Assembly: GCA_032871835.1 (NCBI GenBank)
Contig: CM065299.1
Coordinates: forward strand, 33,902,074 to 33,966,073
Length of the DNA: 64,000 nt
Origin: Dipteronia dyeriana
Lineage: Eukaryota; Streptophyta; Magnoliopsida; Sapindales; Sapindaceae
Direction: 5' to 3'
Shown: one piece after another, positions 11,911 through 24,026 of the stretch
How positions within the stretch are numbered: position 1 is the stretch's first letter
Layout of the letters: the number at the start of each line of letters is the position of its first letter
Notes under the pieces: generated by a model
Seen by the model: only the letters and a program-made list of their open reading frames with translations
What the model was told of the DNA's origin: nothing
Databases searched by the model: none
Translations under genes and position numbers: made by a program

Positions 11911-13059
11911 CTTTTCTGTTATTGTGGCATAGCTGATCTCGACAGCAGGCTTACCCCAAAGGGCCTATTCTACCTCTAGACCTTCTTATCGCCGGGTTTC
12001 CTGACATCGTAAAACCCGGACTGATACAACATCGAAGGGAGAAACCATATCAATGGCCGTACCTGGCGTTTCCTTATGTGGACAAGGACGTCCTATCTGA
12101 AGGGGTTTAGGATATGTATCATCTTGTCAGTCAGGTCCACGCTAGCCAGAAGCTAATGCTGACGTCCGACGTTACACATAATAAGAACAAGTACAACACA
12201 TATACATATGATAAAATCATATTGTTCACCAAAATTATGGGAGAAACATATTCATGCATTCCTTTAATAACATTTAGCATGTGAACCTCGTGTCATGGCC
12301 GGATTCCTGAGGGGAGTAATCCAAGTACGGTCATAAGGTCGTCAACGAACCACATTTACTGTAACACCTTCCATCCCAGCGTCTTCGCTTCCTCGTCAGC
12401 ATCATAAAACATTATCTATCCTACTGATACTCCAATAGTGATTGTAGAAAAAAAAAATCAAGCAAAGTTAGGATCACAGAAAACAGCAGAGTTACGAACA
12501 CTAAAAAATATAGCAAAGTTACGAACACTAAAAAACACTTACAAAGAAATGGGTGCCCAGAATATTCATCTTTTGGTTGTACACAGTGAGGTATACTCGC
12601 TGATGCTTCCGTAAGATGTTCAGGTACGTGTCCATATGGTGAAGCATAATTACAAAACAATGTTACAATTCGAGTGTGATGAAAGCGAAACCTTGTTAAA
12701 GTTAGGTGCATACCGTGTTAAACAACTCCATGTAGTTCTCTTGGAACAGTTGGAACCAACCCACGTCTATTGGCTATATGATATCAACATTGCGCGTACA
12801 TTAATTTGTACAAAACATCAGAACAACGAATGTAAAATAAACTAAAGGTGATTCAATTAAGTAAAAAGTCTGATCCGTACAATTCCTCTGTCCTGGTCCT
12901 CTTACATGATTTGTAGGCCTTCAGCTAGCCAACATCTATAAAAACTGTAAGAGTGAATGCAAGCTCTGATGTTGTCGGTGCTGTCATTGGCCTCTTCTGG
13001 CTAGCAGGGTCCGTGTATGGGTTCAACAGCTACCACCTGCACTTGCGAGCATGGTGGAT

Positions 13060-13450
13060 ACGGGGGGAGGGGGGTTTGGGATCGTTGGGAAGAGAAAGGG
13101 TCCCACGGGATGGTCTGGACCTGTCTTTGAGAGGTGAATGAGACCCACAGACTGGTGTGGACTCATCCCTGATAGGTTCAAGGGACCCATAGAGATCGAT
13201 TGGATCTGTCCCTGAGAGGAGTCGGGGTCCCACGTGATAGAAGGGACCTGTCCCTAGGAGGAGGGGACTGACGGAAAGATCTAGATGTGTCCTTGGGATG
13301 AGGATGGGCCCGACGGTATGGTCCAGATGTGTCCCTAGGATGAGGATACGCCCTACGGGATGGTCCGGAGGTGTCCCTAGGCAGATGGGTTTGATCGGAT
13401 GGGCCAGACCTGTCTCTGGAGGAGGGGTGCTACGAGATCGAACCGCAGAG
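13060..13450. repeat. ~54 bp degenerate tandem repeat in the Ulp1-gene linker
   Basis: Units such as GGGATGGTCTGGACCTGTC, TGGTCCAGATGTGTCCCTAG and TGGTCCGGAGGTGTCCCTAG recur about every 50-55 bp, roughly seven times. On the minus strand the repeat reads as proline-rich sequence (open 13233-13030) between the DUF1985 and protease parts. It may be a coding minisatellite in the linker of that pseudogene, though no exon boundary proves it. Confidence 0.6.
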
Positions 13451-15339
13451 TCAACACCAATGGAGGAAACACTCAGTCGGCGTGATCGATCAGACGAAAT
13501 TTCCTAGACCTCCATAAGCAGGGGAAAGTCAGGTGTATCTTCAGTACAAGTCTCCTGCTGTCGTCATTTAACTCCAATCCCAGTACCCTTTGTCTTGGGT
13601 CCGGTACCAATACCCTATGTCTTGGGTCCGGTACCTTGGATCTGACCTACGCTCCCAAGGTCTGCCCCCTCGGCATGGCTACGTCGTCCATCTTTGTCTT
13701 TGGAACTGAAGTCTCGATCATGGGATGGTAAACCCTTTCCTGCTACTTGTGATGTCAAACCCCACCGCCCTCAGACCAAGTCCATTAACTCTTGATGCTG
13801 TCTGTTTCGTTCTGTATCACTTCTCTGTAGGTCATCCCGTAAAGCACGGACCGAGCTTCCAAATCTTGAATTCTACGCTCTAGATGGCCCTGAAAACAAT
13901 TACACATTGTCAGTCATGCACAAGTAAATGCGTTTGAAACAAATAATTGCAGAACAATAATTTGAACATACCTTGCGCTCCCCTCCATCGTCTCCTCATG
14001 ATCTGGTATTTCCAGCAGCATGTCCAGGCATCCTAATTCGTACCTGCCTCTACCTTCGGTGTTTCCCACGAGTTAACTCAGTGTCCGAATGTATCTGTTT
14101 ACTTCCACGATGATGCTCTGGCTTCGAACCTTCTGTATCACTCGGTCCGGCACTCACGGCATCCGATATAGCCTCATGTCTGGCACTCAATATATTCGGT
14201 ATCGCCTCCTTTATGCCCGCATAATATGGTTCACCCATTCCGTCATCACAAACATCTGAAACCATTGTTAGAACATTGTATTTGTAACAACTATTGACAA
14301 TAACAATTAAGATACTTACCCGTACTGTGAATATTTTCGACAACTTATCCGCCCTCGGTTGTTTGTGAACTTTCACTTGATAATATGAGGAGACAAGTCT
14401 GTATCCCTCATTCTCCTGAACTGGGTGCCAAGCTGGGGGATCACCTCAAAAGCAAAAATCTGCATAAAATACAAGTACGTTAAGAATCCTTAATTTATTA
14501 AACGATAAATAACGTAAATATTGTAATTCAAAATTCTTATCAACATGGTGTATGATAGACTGTAAATGTTGTAGGTCTCCATCATGTGTACGTCAACGCC
14601 CTTCACCTGCTAGCGTCTCTCGAACCGCTCCCATCACTCGTCAAGCGCATGCTTGAATGGGAATGTCGAATGATTGTACACTTGGACACCCCTTGGGAAC
14701 GCGATGAAAGCATCAAGATCCTCCACCAGTCGGAACTGCCAAACTGGAATCTTCACTCTCATGTCCAATCCCATTAGTATCCAGTTCAACATATATAGGA
14801 GGTAGAGCTTCACACTATCGTATGCCTGCTGAAATTGGCTCAGGCTCAAAACATCTTTCAACTCCCTGAACGAAATCTCATCTCTACTAGTAAAGTAATG
14901 CTCATGTATGCCATTACCCACGATAGCATACCGGCTCGTATCTAGTACAACATCGAACTGCAACTCGGTGTTGAGGCAGAATTCTATCTTTGAGAATCTC
15001 ACCTTCTGATTCCCCAACATAAAATGCATCTCATCTGACGGCCCTGTATGATGCACCTCCCGTAAAAGTAGCCGATGGATGACATCACCTGAAAACTTCA
15101 TACACCTATGCATCATCATGAAATTCCCAAAGCATGATGACATGAACCGACGACAGTCTTCAACAACAATTTCTGTAGGGACCTGGTTAAGTGCGTCGTC
15201 TATAACTTCAATGTCGTCAAAATGGTCGTGGCAAGTGAGTTTGCCCTCGTACCACTCTTCCTCCGGAGTTTTAAGCATTTTCTTCAACTGATTCGTCACC
15301 TGGAAAAAAAAAACATGAGTTTACTGTAAATGTCTCCTA

Positions 15340-16200
15340 AATAACTACAAACAAGGTCCAGTCTTTATAAAAAGTCTCGGATCGAGTAAAAAAAAAGCTT
15401 AAATGTATGAATAAAAATCTCGAATATATGTAACAAAAGCACGATTGGATGAACAAAAAACTCGAATATATACAAAAAAAAGCTCGGGCCTTTAATAAAA
15501 AGTCTCGTATATATTGAAAAAAGTCACAATAAACAAAAAAGCTCCAAAATCAATATAAAAATCTTGAACGTGTACATAAAAAACTCGATTACAGGAAAAA
15601 AAAAGCTCGATACGAGCTAAACCTACAATTAAAAACCTCGGGTCTTCAATAAAATGTATCGTAAAAACTGAAAAAAGTCACAATATACAAAAAACTCAAA
15701 CGTGGAGAGAAAAAACTCGGTTATAGGGAACAAAAGCTTGATACGAGCTAAACGTACAATTAAAAAGCTCGGGCATTCAATACAAAGTCTCGTAAAAACT
15801 GGAAAAAGTCAGAATATACAAAAAAGCTCGAAATTCAATATAAAAATCTCGAACGTGTAGGGAAAAAGCTCGATACAACAAAACTTACATATTTTAAAAA
15901 AAGCTTGGCCACCTTAAGAAAAGCTCGGGTTCCTTTAAAAAAGGTTCAAAACTCTATCAAAAAGCCTCGGAAACTTAGAATACGTATCTTCCTCAAACTA
16001 AACCTAAATTTAAAAAAAAATGTTCGGGCTCATTTTCAAAAAGCTCGGGTCTCCACCAAAAAGTGTCAGAAACCCAGATTACTCACTTTCCTCAAACTAA
16101 ACCTAATTAAAAAAAAAACTCGGTCCCTTTCTAAAAAGCTTGGGCTCCTTTAAAAGAGCTCGAATCTGAAACAAAATGTCTCGGAAAACCAACAAAATAT
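15340..16200. repeat. AAAAAGCTCG-type dispersed short motif
   Basis: More than twenty short copies of A-runs followed by GCTCG, ACTCG or TCTCG (AAAAAGCTCG, AAAAACTCG, AAAAATCTCG) are scattered at irregular 20-50 bp spacing. It lies where the first intron of the minus-strand DUF1985 gene should be. A longer phrase, TTTCCTCAAACTAAACCTAA, occurs near 15990 and 16090. No coding frame is supported. Confidence 0.6.
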
Positions 16201-16459
16201 TCATCTTCCTAAAAACCTATTCCACCTCATTTCAAACTCTAACCATTCCACTTTCATTCTCAGATCGACAAATCAAACATAATCCACCATTTCATTCAAC
16301 ATTTAAATATGCATAACAACTTATCTAAAACAAAAACGATACCAAATGTAGCTCAACTTACCTCAAACGATTACAAATAATTTGTTTAAGTCTCCAAATG
16401 TTACTGCTCGCCGTCGAAATCCAAGCCGCCGACGCTCTTCCGATCGGTTTCAAGTAACT

Positions 16460-17918
16460 ACAATTTTCTCTCTCTATTTTTCTCTCAAACAGTCACACAC
16501 TCAAACGGGATATTTTGATCTCCACACATTAATCAATGTTTTTTAAATATATAATATTAATGTGATGTTATTTATACAACCGCCCTAAAAATGTACAATT
16601 AATTTTTTAACCCCACAAACTTATATGGAAGATTGTCCGAGTGAAACTTGAGTTATCGGTAGACATTAGAAACTCGAACCTATTTGACCTGTGTTTTCGG
16701 TTCACTATGCAGCTGACCCACTCGTCACATCTCGAATATTCTCGATGTTGCACGGCTGGTTAACTGACATATAAACCCATTAATATCGACCTTCAAAGGC
16801 CGAATTTTAGTCTCAAGCGTATTACTTAACCGAGGGGTTGTGCTGACCAAGATATCTTAATTCATCAATCCGCTGAATGGGCCAAAAAATGCTTCTAAAT
16901 GGTGATATAGCAGGAATACTTTTAGGACTTTGTAAATATTAAATTCTGACACTATTAAAATCGATGGAGTTTGGACCTGTTTTTCGTGTATACAAAGGGT
17001 TGAAAATTCTAAAATGCATACATATAAACTAGGATAATTTTTATGTTAAAACTTTTTTCTTGTTACGTATTACGATTTAATTCTAAAATGCTACTAAAAT
17101 TCATAAATACTAGGATCATTTTTACGTATTACGTAGTAAGATTTAGTTAGAAATAAAAGTTAGTGCGTTACGAAGATGAAAACCGGTAGTACGTAGATCA
17201 CTTGCACACACCGACCTTACTTGCATTACACATATGTACAAGACTAGCAAGACTGACTTTGCTATGCACCGAAAGTCAAAATCCACATACTAGAGGAGTT
17301 GAGAAGTCGCACAAGTGAAGCAAAAATTGATATAAAAGTCGATTGTCTTGATTAATCTCGCTGCTGCGGCCATGGAAGCCCCGACTCCACCAGGCGTTGT
17401 CCTCATATTAGGTTGTTCCTTATCTCTGCACTAATCACCCCTTCAACGTCTTCACGTGTCACTGCTTTCTCATCACACATCTTTGTGCTTGCATCATGCT
17501 CAAACAAATTATTAATACTGGTTAAACAAGAAAGAAAAAAAATTACAATATTATACATTTATACAGCAACAAAAATGAATTGATGAACTGGTCACCGCCA
17601 AAACGACAGAGATGGTCGTCTTAGCTCCCAATAAAAGTGTCCGCTCGGGGTGAGTGGCTGCCGACTGTGCTGTAGCACCAATACCACCAGGCTTTATCTC
17701 ATTAGTTCCCGTCGCTCTCATCTCAGCCGCATATATAGTTGCAGAATCGCTCTGATGAACCGGTTTATCCCCAACGGAAAGAGCTGACCGTAAGATTTTT
17801 ATAAAAATTGTAAACAACATATGACATTATCTTTTGAGTTTATGAAAACTGAATTCATTGGAATGTTTAAGTCAGTGAGATTTGACTGACAAAACCAGTT
17901 ATTAATGCGATCAATATT
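16460..17918. other. unassigned AT-rich stretch
   Basis: No recognisable gene. Short open frames (for example minus strand 17820-17551) show no family motif. If the MULE extends this way its end should be here, but I found no convincing terminal inverted repeat. Confidence 0.4.
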
Positions 17919-18070
17919 TGTTGGGCTCGGTACACCTTAGCTACATTAAATAAATGTAGAATATGGTATGAACTATTGAATATGTGTCGGCATAGTATTT
18001 TTTTTAGGACTAGCCATCCTATAAGAGTTTTGAGAATCCTTTACGGGTTAGGATTCTAGGAAGATATACT
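17919..18070 (+). repeat. left part of an interrupted small copia LTR
   Basis: TGTTGGGCTCGGTACACC at 17919 is a typical LTR start. The sequence stops at the ATACT duplication where the large copia element entered and resumes at 28291. Together the two parts give about 430 bp ending TTACA, followed one base later by a primer-site-like TGGTATTAGAGC. The start has no independent support, because the matching 3' LTR is not in the window. Confidence 0.45.
18066..18070. other. target site duplication ATACT (left)
   Basis: ATACT here exactly matches 28291-28295 on the other side of the element, a 5 bp duplication as expected for a copia integrase. Confidence 0.9.
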
Positions 18071-20550
18071 TGTTAAGATTATGCTCGATAGTAAGAGTAT
18101 AATATTGTAATTAACAATCTTTTCATATGAATAAAGTGATTTCTAGTTTAACAAATCTTATAGTATTTATAGTTTAATTATTATAATTGTCAAAAGTAAA
18201 CAATCATAAAGTCAAAAGACTACGAGAAAAGAAGAATTGTTCATACATCTAGATATGTATGAGGTAGACACAATTCTTTAGTTAGCATTGAATAATATTC
18301 ACAACTTAAGATAGAAGGTTGGATGCCTTTATCTTGTCAAAGTTGTAGATTCTTTTGCTAGCATTTGAGTGGGATCAAATGTGTTATGGTGAGTCTAAAA
18401 TCATCAAAGTGTGGTGTCTTTGGGTAAAAGAATCTAGTGCACTGGTGTATTGAATAGGATCAAAATGAAACACTTTATCTAGAACCGTCAATGGATAAAA
18501 GTTTTCATTTGAAGACAATCGGAGAGTGTATCTCAATCCTGAAATAAATGATGGACTTATGGTTGCAAGTGTTATCATTTGAGCTATCAATGAGTACAAT
18601 TGTATAGCATAGTCTATCCTCGATAGTTTGATGGTATTCATTTGTTAATCAATAGAGGACTTCATTTATATATATGGACATCGTATCTCCATTTATTGAA
18701 TGAGAGTAGAATACCATCATATGGATGTTTTAAGGTATTGGATATTAAATCTTAACGTTAAGTTTTCAATAGTGTTTATTGAAACATGGCTTCTGGACAA
18801 GTCAAAATATTCAAGTTCAAAATGTGGTCATATGAGTAAATATGGTAACTATGAGATCTTTGCGATTACTGGTATTCTTCACGAGGATACATTTTCTCCA
18901 ATAAGGTTGTCTAGGGTACGAATGAGTAACATCAACTTATTCTATCTTTATTTAAGAGTTCAATTTTAGTTATTTAGTGGAATGAACTAAAATTAAATAG
19001 ATTGGACCTAAGTGAATCATTTGTTGATTGTGATTGGGTTGTGTCTATTGGAGCTTAAATTTAGATAGTCTGTCAAGATCCCCAATCCACAGGAACTTGC
19101 ATGGATCACTTAATATATTCTACCGGACCAATAGGGGTCCATCTAGAATTGTAATAAGGCATGTGAACTTGTTTATTTTTGTAAGAATAGGTCTAGTTCA
19201 TATGTGGAATTTTTATTAAGGTCCAATGGATTTAATAAAATAAGAAAAATAACATATGGCCTTTATACTAGGTATGAGCGGCATAGGCTATGGTTAATAG
19301 CATATATATATTATTTTTATTTTATTATTATTTAATTAAATGGAAATTAATTAATTTGTTGAATTAATTAATTATTTAATTAAAATTCAAAATCTTTTTC
19401 CTAATAGGAGATGGTCTCCTAAAACTATACTATTGTTGGTAGTATAGTTAATGTTAAAGACTATATTTGATAAGTAGATAAATAAAAGGAATTATTTATT
19501 TAATCAAATTAGGAAGTCTTTAATATGGTTACAAACACACTATTGAATTGGATTAGGAGTCTTGGTGTAGGAAAGAATTTTTTTTGGAAAATGATTATTG
19601 GTCACCAAGTAAAACTACTTAGTGGTAGAATTCTTATTTGAAAAGGATTAATAACCACCAAGTTAATCTACCTAAGGATAGGATTCTTGTCCATCAAGTA
19701 ATCATTCTTAGGAAAGATTGAACTCTCCTAATCCATATCAAAGACCAAAATTTCGGCCAAATACATACGATTATAGGAGTAGTTAGATTTCCTTTTAGAT
19801 AAAGACTCTTAACTACCAAATAAATCCACCTAAGGAAAGGATTCTTGCCAAACAAGTGAATCCTTTTTAGGAAAGGATTTACAAACCTATATATATGTGT
19901 GAAGAATTCCGATCACGACTAAGGAGCATTAGAGAGGAATTTCGGCCAAGCTTATTTTTCTAAAAGAAAGTTTCGGCCATCATAGGAATTTTGAGGGAGA
20001 AAATTCTAATTTTACTCTGGAGAAAATTCTAATTTTACTCTAGATAAAATTCAATCAACTCTAAACAATAGTGTGTGAATTCGGTCAAGTAGAGAGAAAA
20101 AGGGAACGTTTTTGTAATCGATAGTATACTAATATCCTTTACATTAAAAGGGTTTTGTGTACAACATCGAATCAAGGTTCACACAGTTACAATCAAATTG
20201 ATTGATAATTCACAAGTGACCGGACGTTCTTAGATTTTGCTCTTGGAGGATATTTGTAACTAACAAAGAAAAAATATTTGCTTTGTCTCTATCCTCATGA
20301 ATACAATTTAAAGAAAGGGAGCCCACACTCCTAGGTGATTCACGTTCGTGATTGGATTGGAAGATCTTACGGAATCAATTCGACGCTTGTTCAATCGTCA
20401 CGCAAAAAAGTTACGATACTATTATATACATCAATTAATCTAGGGTTAAGGTTTTTGTTGCATAAAAGGAATTTTTTTTTTATTTATACGCAAACCCTAA
20501 TTTCATTTTTTATCACGTTTCCGTTGCGTTTCTAAACATTTTTCCCTATA
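18071..20550 (+). repeat. 5' LTR of copia element (2480 bp)
   Basis: Starts TGTTAAGATTATGCTCG and ends CCCTATA, where the 3' LTR ends CCCTACA, so the terminal CA has become TA by one substitution. Long parts match the 3' LTR with scattered substitutions and small indels. One example is a 17 bp difference at 19886-19920, where TATATATATGTGTG stands against TATATAAG. Internal degenerate ~60 bp repeats around GGAAAGGATTCTTG (19560-19890) occur in both LTRs. Confidence 0.95.
19888..19896 (+). promoter_or_regulatory. candidate TATA box in copia 5' LTR
   Basis: TATATATAT follows AAACC and is matched in the 3' LTR by TATATAA at 27660-27666 in the same context (AACCTATATA). This is the most likely core promoter, with transcript start perhaps 30 bp downstream. 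No transcript evidence is available here. Confidence 0.5.
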
Positions 20551-20552
20551 AT

Positions 20553-20564
20553 TGGTATCAGAGC
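20553..20564 (+). other. primer binding site, tRNA-Met
   Basis: TGGTATCAGAGC, two bases after the 5' LTR end, is the standard plant copia site complementary to the 3' end of initiator tRNA-Met. Confidence 0.95.
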
Positions 20565-21915
20565 CTGGTTGTACCCTTGATTAATTGATATATGTACATG
20601 AATCTTTTTCTTTTTATTATATATATGCATGTTTTAGAAAGAGATGACACTCTAGGTTTTCGCATATATATTTACATTGGAATGTATGAATATATATATG
20701 TTTTATATGTGGATAGTTATTGCTCAATTTTGGTCCTACAATTTCAATGTGATTTTGTTTTGGGATTGTAACAAGAAGGGTGGTCTATTATCGCCTTAAT
20801 TTCCTTCTTGGTAGTTGCTAAGTTTTTTTTTATTTTGTTGTTGTAATAAAAAAAAACTGCAGTATTTTGTTATGTAAATTCTTCTGTAATACATTCAAGT
20901 TTCGAAGACTCGAAGGTTTGAAGAATTAGGAGTAACCGGAACAAGTTTGGGAATGTGCGAGCAGTAACAACGAACGTGCATACGAAGAGCGCACAACCAC
21001 GTTTGTTGTGGATGGGCTGTGCACGGCAGCCCTTTTGGTAGCCATGGGCTGCGCATGGCAGCCCTTTATGGGTTTGTGGCATGTGCACGCCCATGGGTAA
21101 GGGCGAGGGGTGCGCACGCCCATGGGAGGTAGCCGAGGGAGTCTGAACGACGAAGGTCGCGTGAAGACTTGTTCGCCAAGAAAAGAGTTCTTGTATTCCA
21201 AGATATATGTAATTTACTTGTTTTTCTATGATGGACCAAAATTGTAGCTATTTATATTTTTGTAAATATTGTAAAGTTTGTCATTGTTTGATAACATGTC
21301 ATATAGAATAGGAGTTCCACTCATATATTTCTTTTGGTATGAGCATGCATTGAATGGTTTAAGTATCTAAATTGACATCTAGATAACTTGGTAAATCATT
21401 CTTTGGAATTCGATCACACACCTTTAACAATTGAGTGGGAGAAGGTGTTTTGGAACACCTACGGCCTCCAAGTTTAGTTGAGCTTTATGTTTCGTGAATA
21501 ACCTCCCAAGAGGTATTCATGAATGAAATTTAGCAAGATACTTCCTTACAAGGATAGATTAGACAATTAGCCCCAACGATATCTACTCCCAAATGAGAGA
21601 TATTCGTGAGGGATTATAGTGAAGGTCGATAACTTGGTAACACACTCAATGTGAGTTTATTAATATCCTCTCAAGAGTTCTTGTTAATAAAATCACAAGG
21701 CTGAAAATAAAACGTTGGTTGTTATGTTAACAATTAGGTGGGACCTAGTCCAACTAGTAAATATTACGAACTCCCAAAGGAGGCGTGACATTTATGGGTG
21801 TTGGATCACCGCTGAATTTTTACGATTGAATTATTTTATTTAATTCAAGAAATATTCAAAAGTGCTTAATCATGATTATTTACTTATATATAATTTTTTT
21901 TATTGTTCAGAAATC
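20565..21915. other. copia leader
   Basis: About 1.35 kb of leader without supported coding sequence. A GC-rich island at 20990-21130 contains self-complementary repeats such as GGGCTGCGCATGGCAGCCC and GCACGCCCATGGG. The minus-strand frames across it are probably by-products of this base composition. Confidence 0.6.
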
Positions 21916-22700
21916 ATGATCCCATCCCTAATCAACATCCTTAAAGACAATACTTTAACTGGTGATAATTATGTCCCATGGAAAAGGAAAATTGGGCTAC
22001 TATTACAATCCGAAAAGCATAAGTTCGTTCTATGCACTCCTAAACCACCTACTCCTATTAATGAATCTACTCAGGAGCAAAGAGATGAGTATCAGCAGTG
22101 GGAGTCTTCTGATGAAATGGCTAAATGTTACATTATCGCCACCATCTCCAACGTGTTGCAACAGTAACATGAAGGAATGGAGACAGCTGCTGATAAAATG
22201 ATGTCTCTAGAGGAGATGTTTGCTATGAGGTCTAGGATGACTAAGAGAAAGGCAGTGACTGCTTTTATGAATCTTAGGATGAAACCCGGACAGGCTGTGA
22301 AAGATCACATGATGAAAGTCATAGCACATCTCAATATTACTGAACTGAATGGTGCTGAGATAGATGGTGAGACCAAAATTAACATGATTGTCAACTCATT
22401 GTCGGATTCCTTTGATCAATTCAAGTGGGACTACACGTTGAATAATAAGGAATACACCTTGTAAGGCCTGGTGCAAGATGTTCAAAGCGCGGAAAAGATC
22501 CTTGTGAAAGGCAAGGGTCAAGAGATTCATACCGTAGGTAAAGTTGCTACTGTTAAGACCCGTAAGAAGGTCAAGAAACAACAGAAGAAATAACAACTAG
22601 GACCTACAAAGAAGGAGACAAAGAAAGTAATCAAGATCAAAAGAAAGTGTTTCCTGAAAAGGGACATTGGAAAAAAAAATTGTCCAAAGGCTCAAGGAAA
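21916..22700 (+). pseudogene. copia gag (broken)
   Basis: Likely start at 21916 (MIPSLINILKDNTLTGDNYV). Family motifs are TGDNYVPWKRKIGLLLQ near 21959-22008, DEMAKCYIIATISNVLQQ, then, after a stop at 22165, the UBN2-like part LRMKPGQAVKDHMMKVIAHL and INMIVNSLSDSFDQFKWDY. A second stop is at 22462 and a third near 22591. The CCHC knuckle expected at about 22648-22690 is damaged: CF and KGHWKK are in different frames, which indicates a small deletion. Gag would form the virus-like particle. Confidence 0.85.
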
Positions 22701-22734
22701 GGAATAAGGTAATATTAATTATCTTGAAACATGT

Positions 22735-23109
22735 TTTTTGGCGGATTCTATGGATTTGTGGATCATAGACTCCGGAACCACTAATCATGTTTGTTTTTCC
22801 TTACAGGGGTTCAAGGAAAGAAGAAGGCTTAATAAGAACGAATTCAACTTGCGATTAGGCAATGGAGCATTGGTGTCTGCTAGTGCAGTCGGAGATATTA
22901 GAATTAGTTTAGATTCTTATAGGCGTTTAGATTTAATAGACGTTTTCTATGTACCTCAATTCTAAAGGAATTTAATTTCGGTTTCTTGTTTAAATAAATT
23001 TGGTTATTCGGTTACTTTTAATAAAACTTTTTTTATTAGTAAGAATGACAAAATTATTTGCAAAGGTACATTGGAAAACGGATTATTCTATTTGCATGTA
23101 AATATCTCT
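22735..23109 (+). pseudogene. copia protease region
   Basis: The aspartic protease motif WIIDSGTTNHVC (about 22756-22791) keeps the catalytic D-S-G. The frame continues through LRLGNGALVSASAVGDIRI and VFYVPQF, then hits a stop at 22963 within the usual VPQFxRNLISVS motif. It reads on as NLISVSCLNKFGYSV toward the integrase. The single stop is enough to truncate the polyprotein. Confidence 0.85.
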
Positions 23110-24026
23110 CACTTTTTAGACACGGAATCAACGGAACCTAATCATAAAAGAGTAAAATTATCAAAAGATGAAACCTACATATGGCATATGAGCTTAGATC
23201 ATATCAACCTTAATAGGATTAAAAGATTGGTATGTTACGGACCTCTAAGTGACTTAAAGGTTGATGATCTACCAACTTGTGAATCTTGTTTGGAAGGTAA
23301 AATGACCAAAAGGTTGTTTACGATCAAAGGCGCAAGAGCCATCGAATGTTTAGGATTGATACACACTGATGTGTGTGGACCTATGAGCATTCAAGCTAGA
23401 GGTGGATATGAGTACTTCATCACTTTCACGGATGATCACTCAAGATTTGGCTATATGTATCTCATGAGACATAAGTCAGATGCTTTTGATATGTTCAAAG
23501 CATTTAAAGCTGAAGTAGAAAATCAACTTGAGAAACGCATAAAAATCTTAAGGTCCGATCATGGTAGAGAATATCTATCTGATGAGTTTCAGTAATATCT
23601 TATTGATAATGGAATAATTTCTCAGTTTTCTGCACCACGCACACCTCAACAAAATGGGGTGGCAGAAAGGAGAAATAGAACTCTTTTAGATATGGTTAGG
23701 TCTATGTTGAGTTATTCAACGCTCCATAGTTATTTTTGGGAATATCCTTTACAAACTGCCATGTATATTCTAAACGATGAACCATCTAAGTTGGTTCCTA
23801 AAACACCGCATGAGTTATGGACTGGGCGAAAACCTAGTTTACAACACTTAAGGATATTTCGATGTCCTGCGCACGTTTTAAAAGGAAAGACAGATAAGAT
23901 GGAGTCCCATTCAGAACATGCATATTTGTAGGGTATTCAAAAGGAACAAAAGGATATTATTTTTATAGTCCTTCAGATCTTAAAGTATTTGTTTCGACAA
24001 ATGCCAAATTTCTAGAAGAGGACTAT
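23110..24026 (+). pseudogene. copia integrase
   Basis: The pre-integrase zinc region reads YIWHMSLDHINLNRI, then CESCLEGK (H-H-C-C order). The catalytic core keeps D in HTDVCGP (23368-23370), D in RSDHGREY (23557-23559) and E in GVAERRNRT (23665-23667). The spacing between the last two is D-35-E as the family requires. A stop at 23593-23595 lies between them, and another at 23929-23931 ends the frame; 23930-24026 is out of frame. Confidence 0.9.

Larger units (their letters stand above)
11678..15303 (-). pseudogene. DUF1985 / Ulp1-like (C48) cysteine protease, MULE-associated, dead
   Basis: An intron-containing gene on the minus strand. The largest exon (15303 to about 14580) starts after an acceptor TTTTTTTTTCCAG and encodes DUF1985: FMSSCFGNFMMMH, FSGDVIHRLLLREVHH, FSKIEFCLNTEL, YDSVKLYLLYMLNWILMGLD. 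A second exon (about 14460-14312) has FAFEVIPQLGTQFRRM; a linker exon follows (about 14257-13970). The protease end (12160-11678) reads VDLTDKMIHILNPFR, PSMLYQSGFYDVRKPGDK, RPFGVSLL, LSLIEYVLAEKVQYD, DMATIREKMAIEV, then a stop. The order H-D-C of the protease can be placed: His 12156-12158 is kept, Asp is Asn (12105-12107) and Cys is Tyr (11822-11824). Several in-frame stops. Related genes are carried by plant MULEs; the convergent transposase exon fits this. A further 5' exon may lie near 16380-16450. Confidence 0.8.

Noticed and set aside
17551..17820. 89-codon minus-strand frame, possible small gene
   Set aside because: No family motif, no neighbouring exon, and low complexity; not enough to call a gene.
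20870..21201. Minus-strand cysteine-containing frames in the copia leader
   Set aside because: They lie over the GC-rich palindromic island and have no homologous motif.
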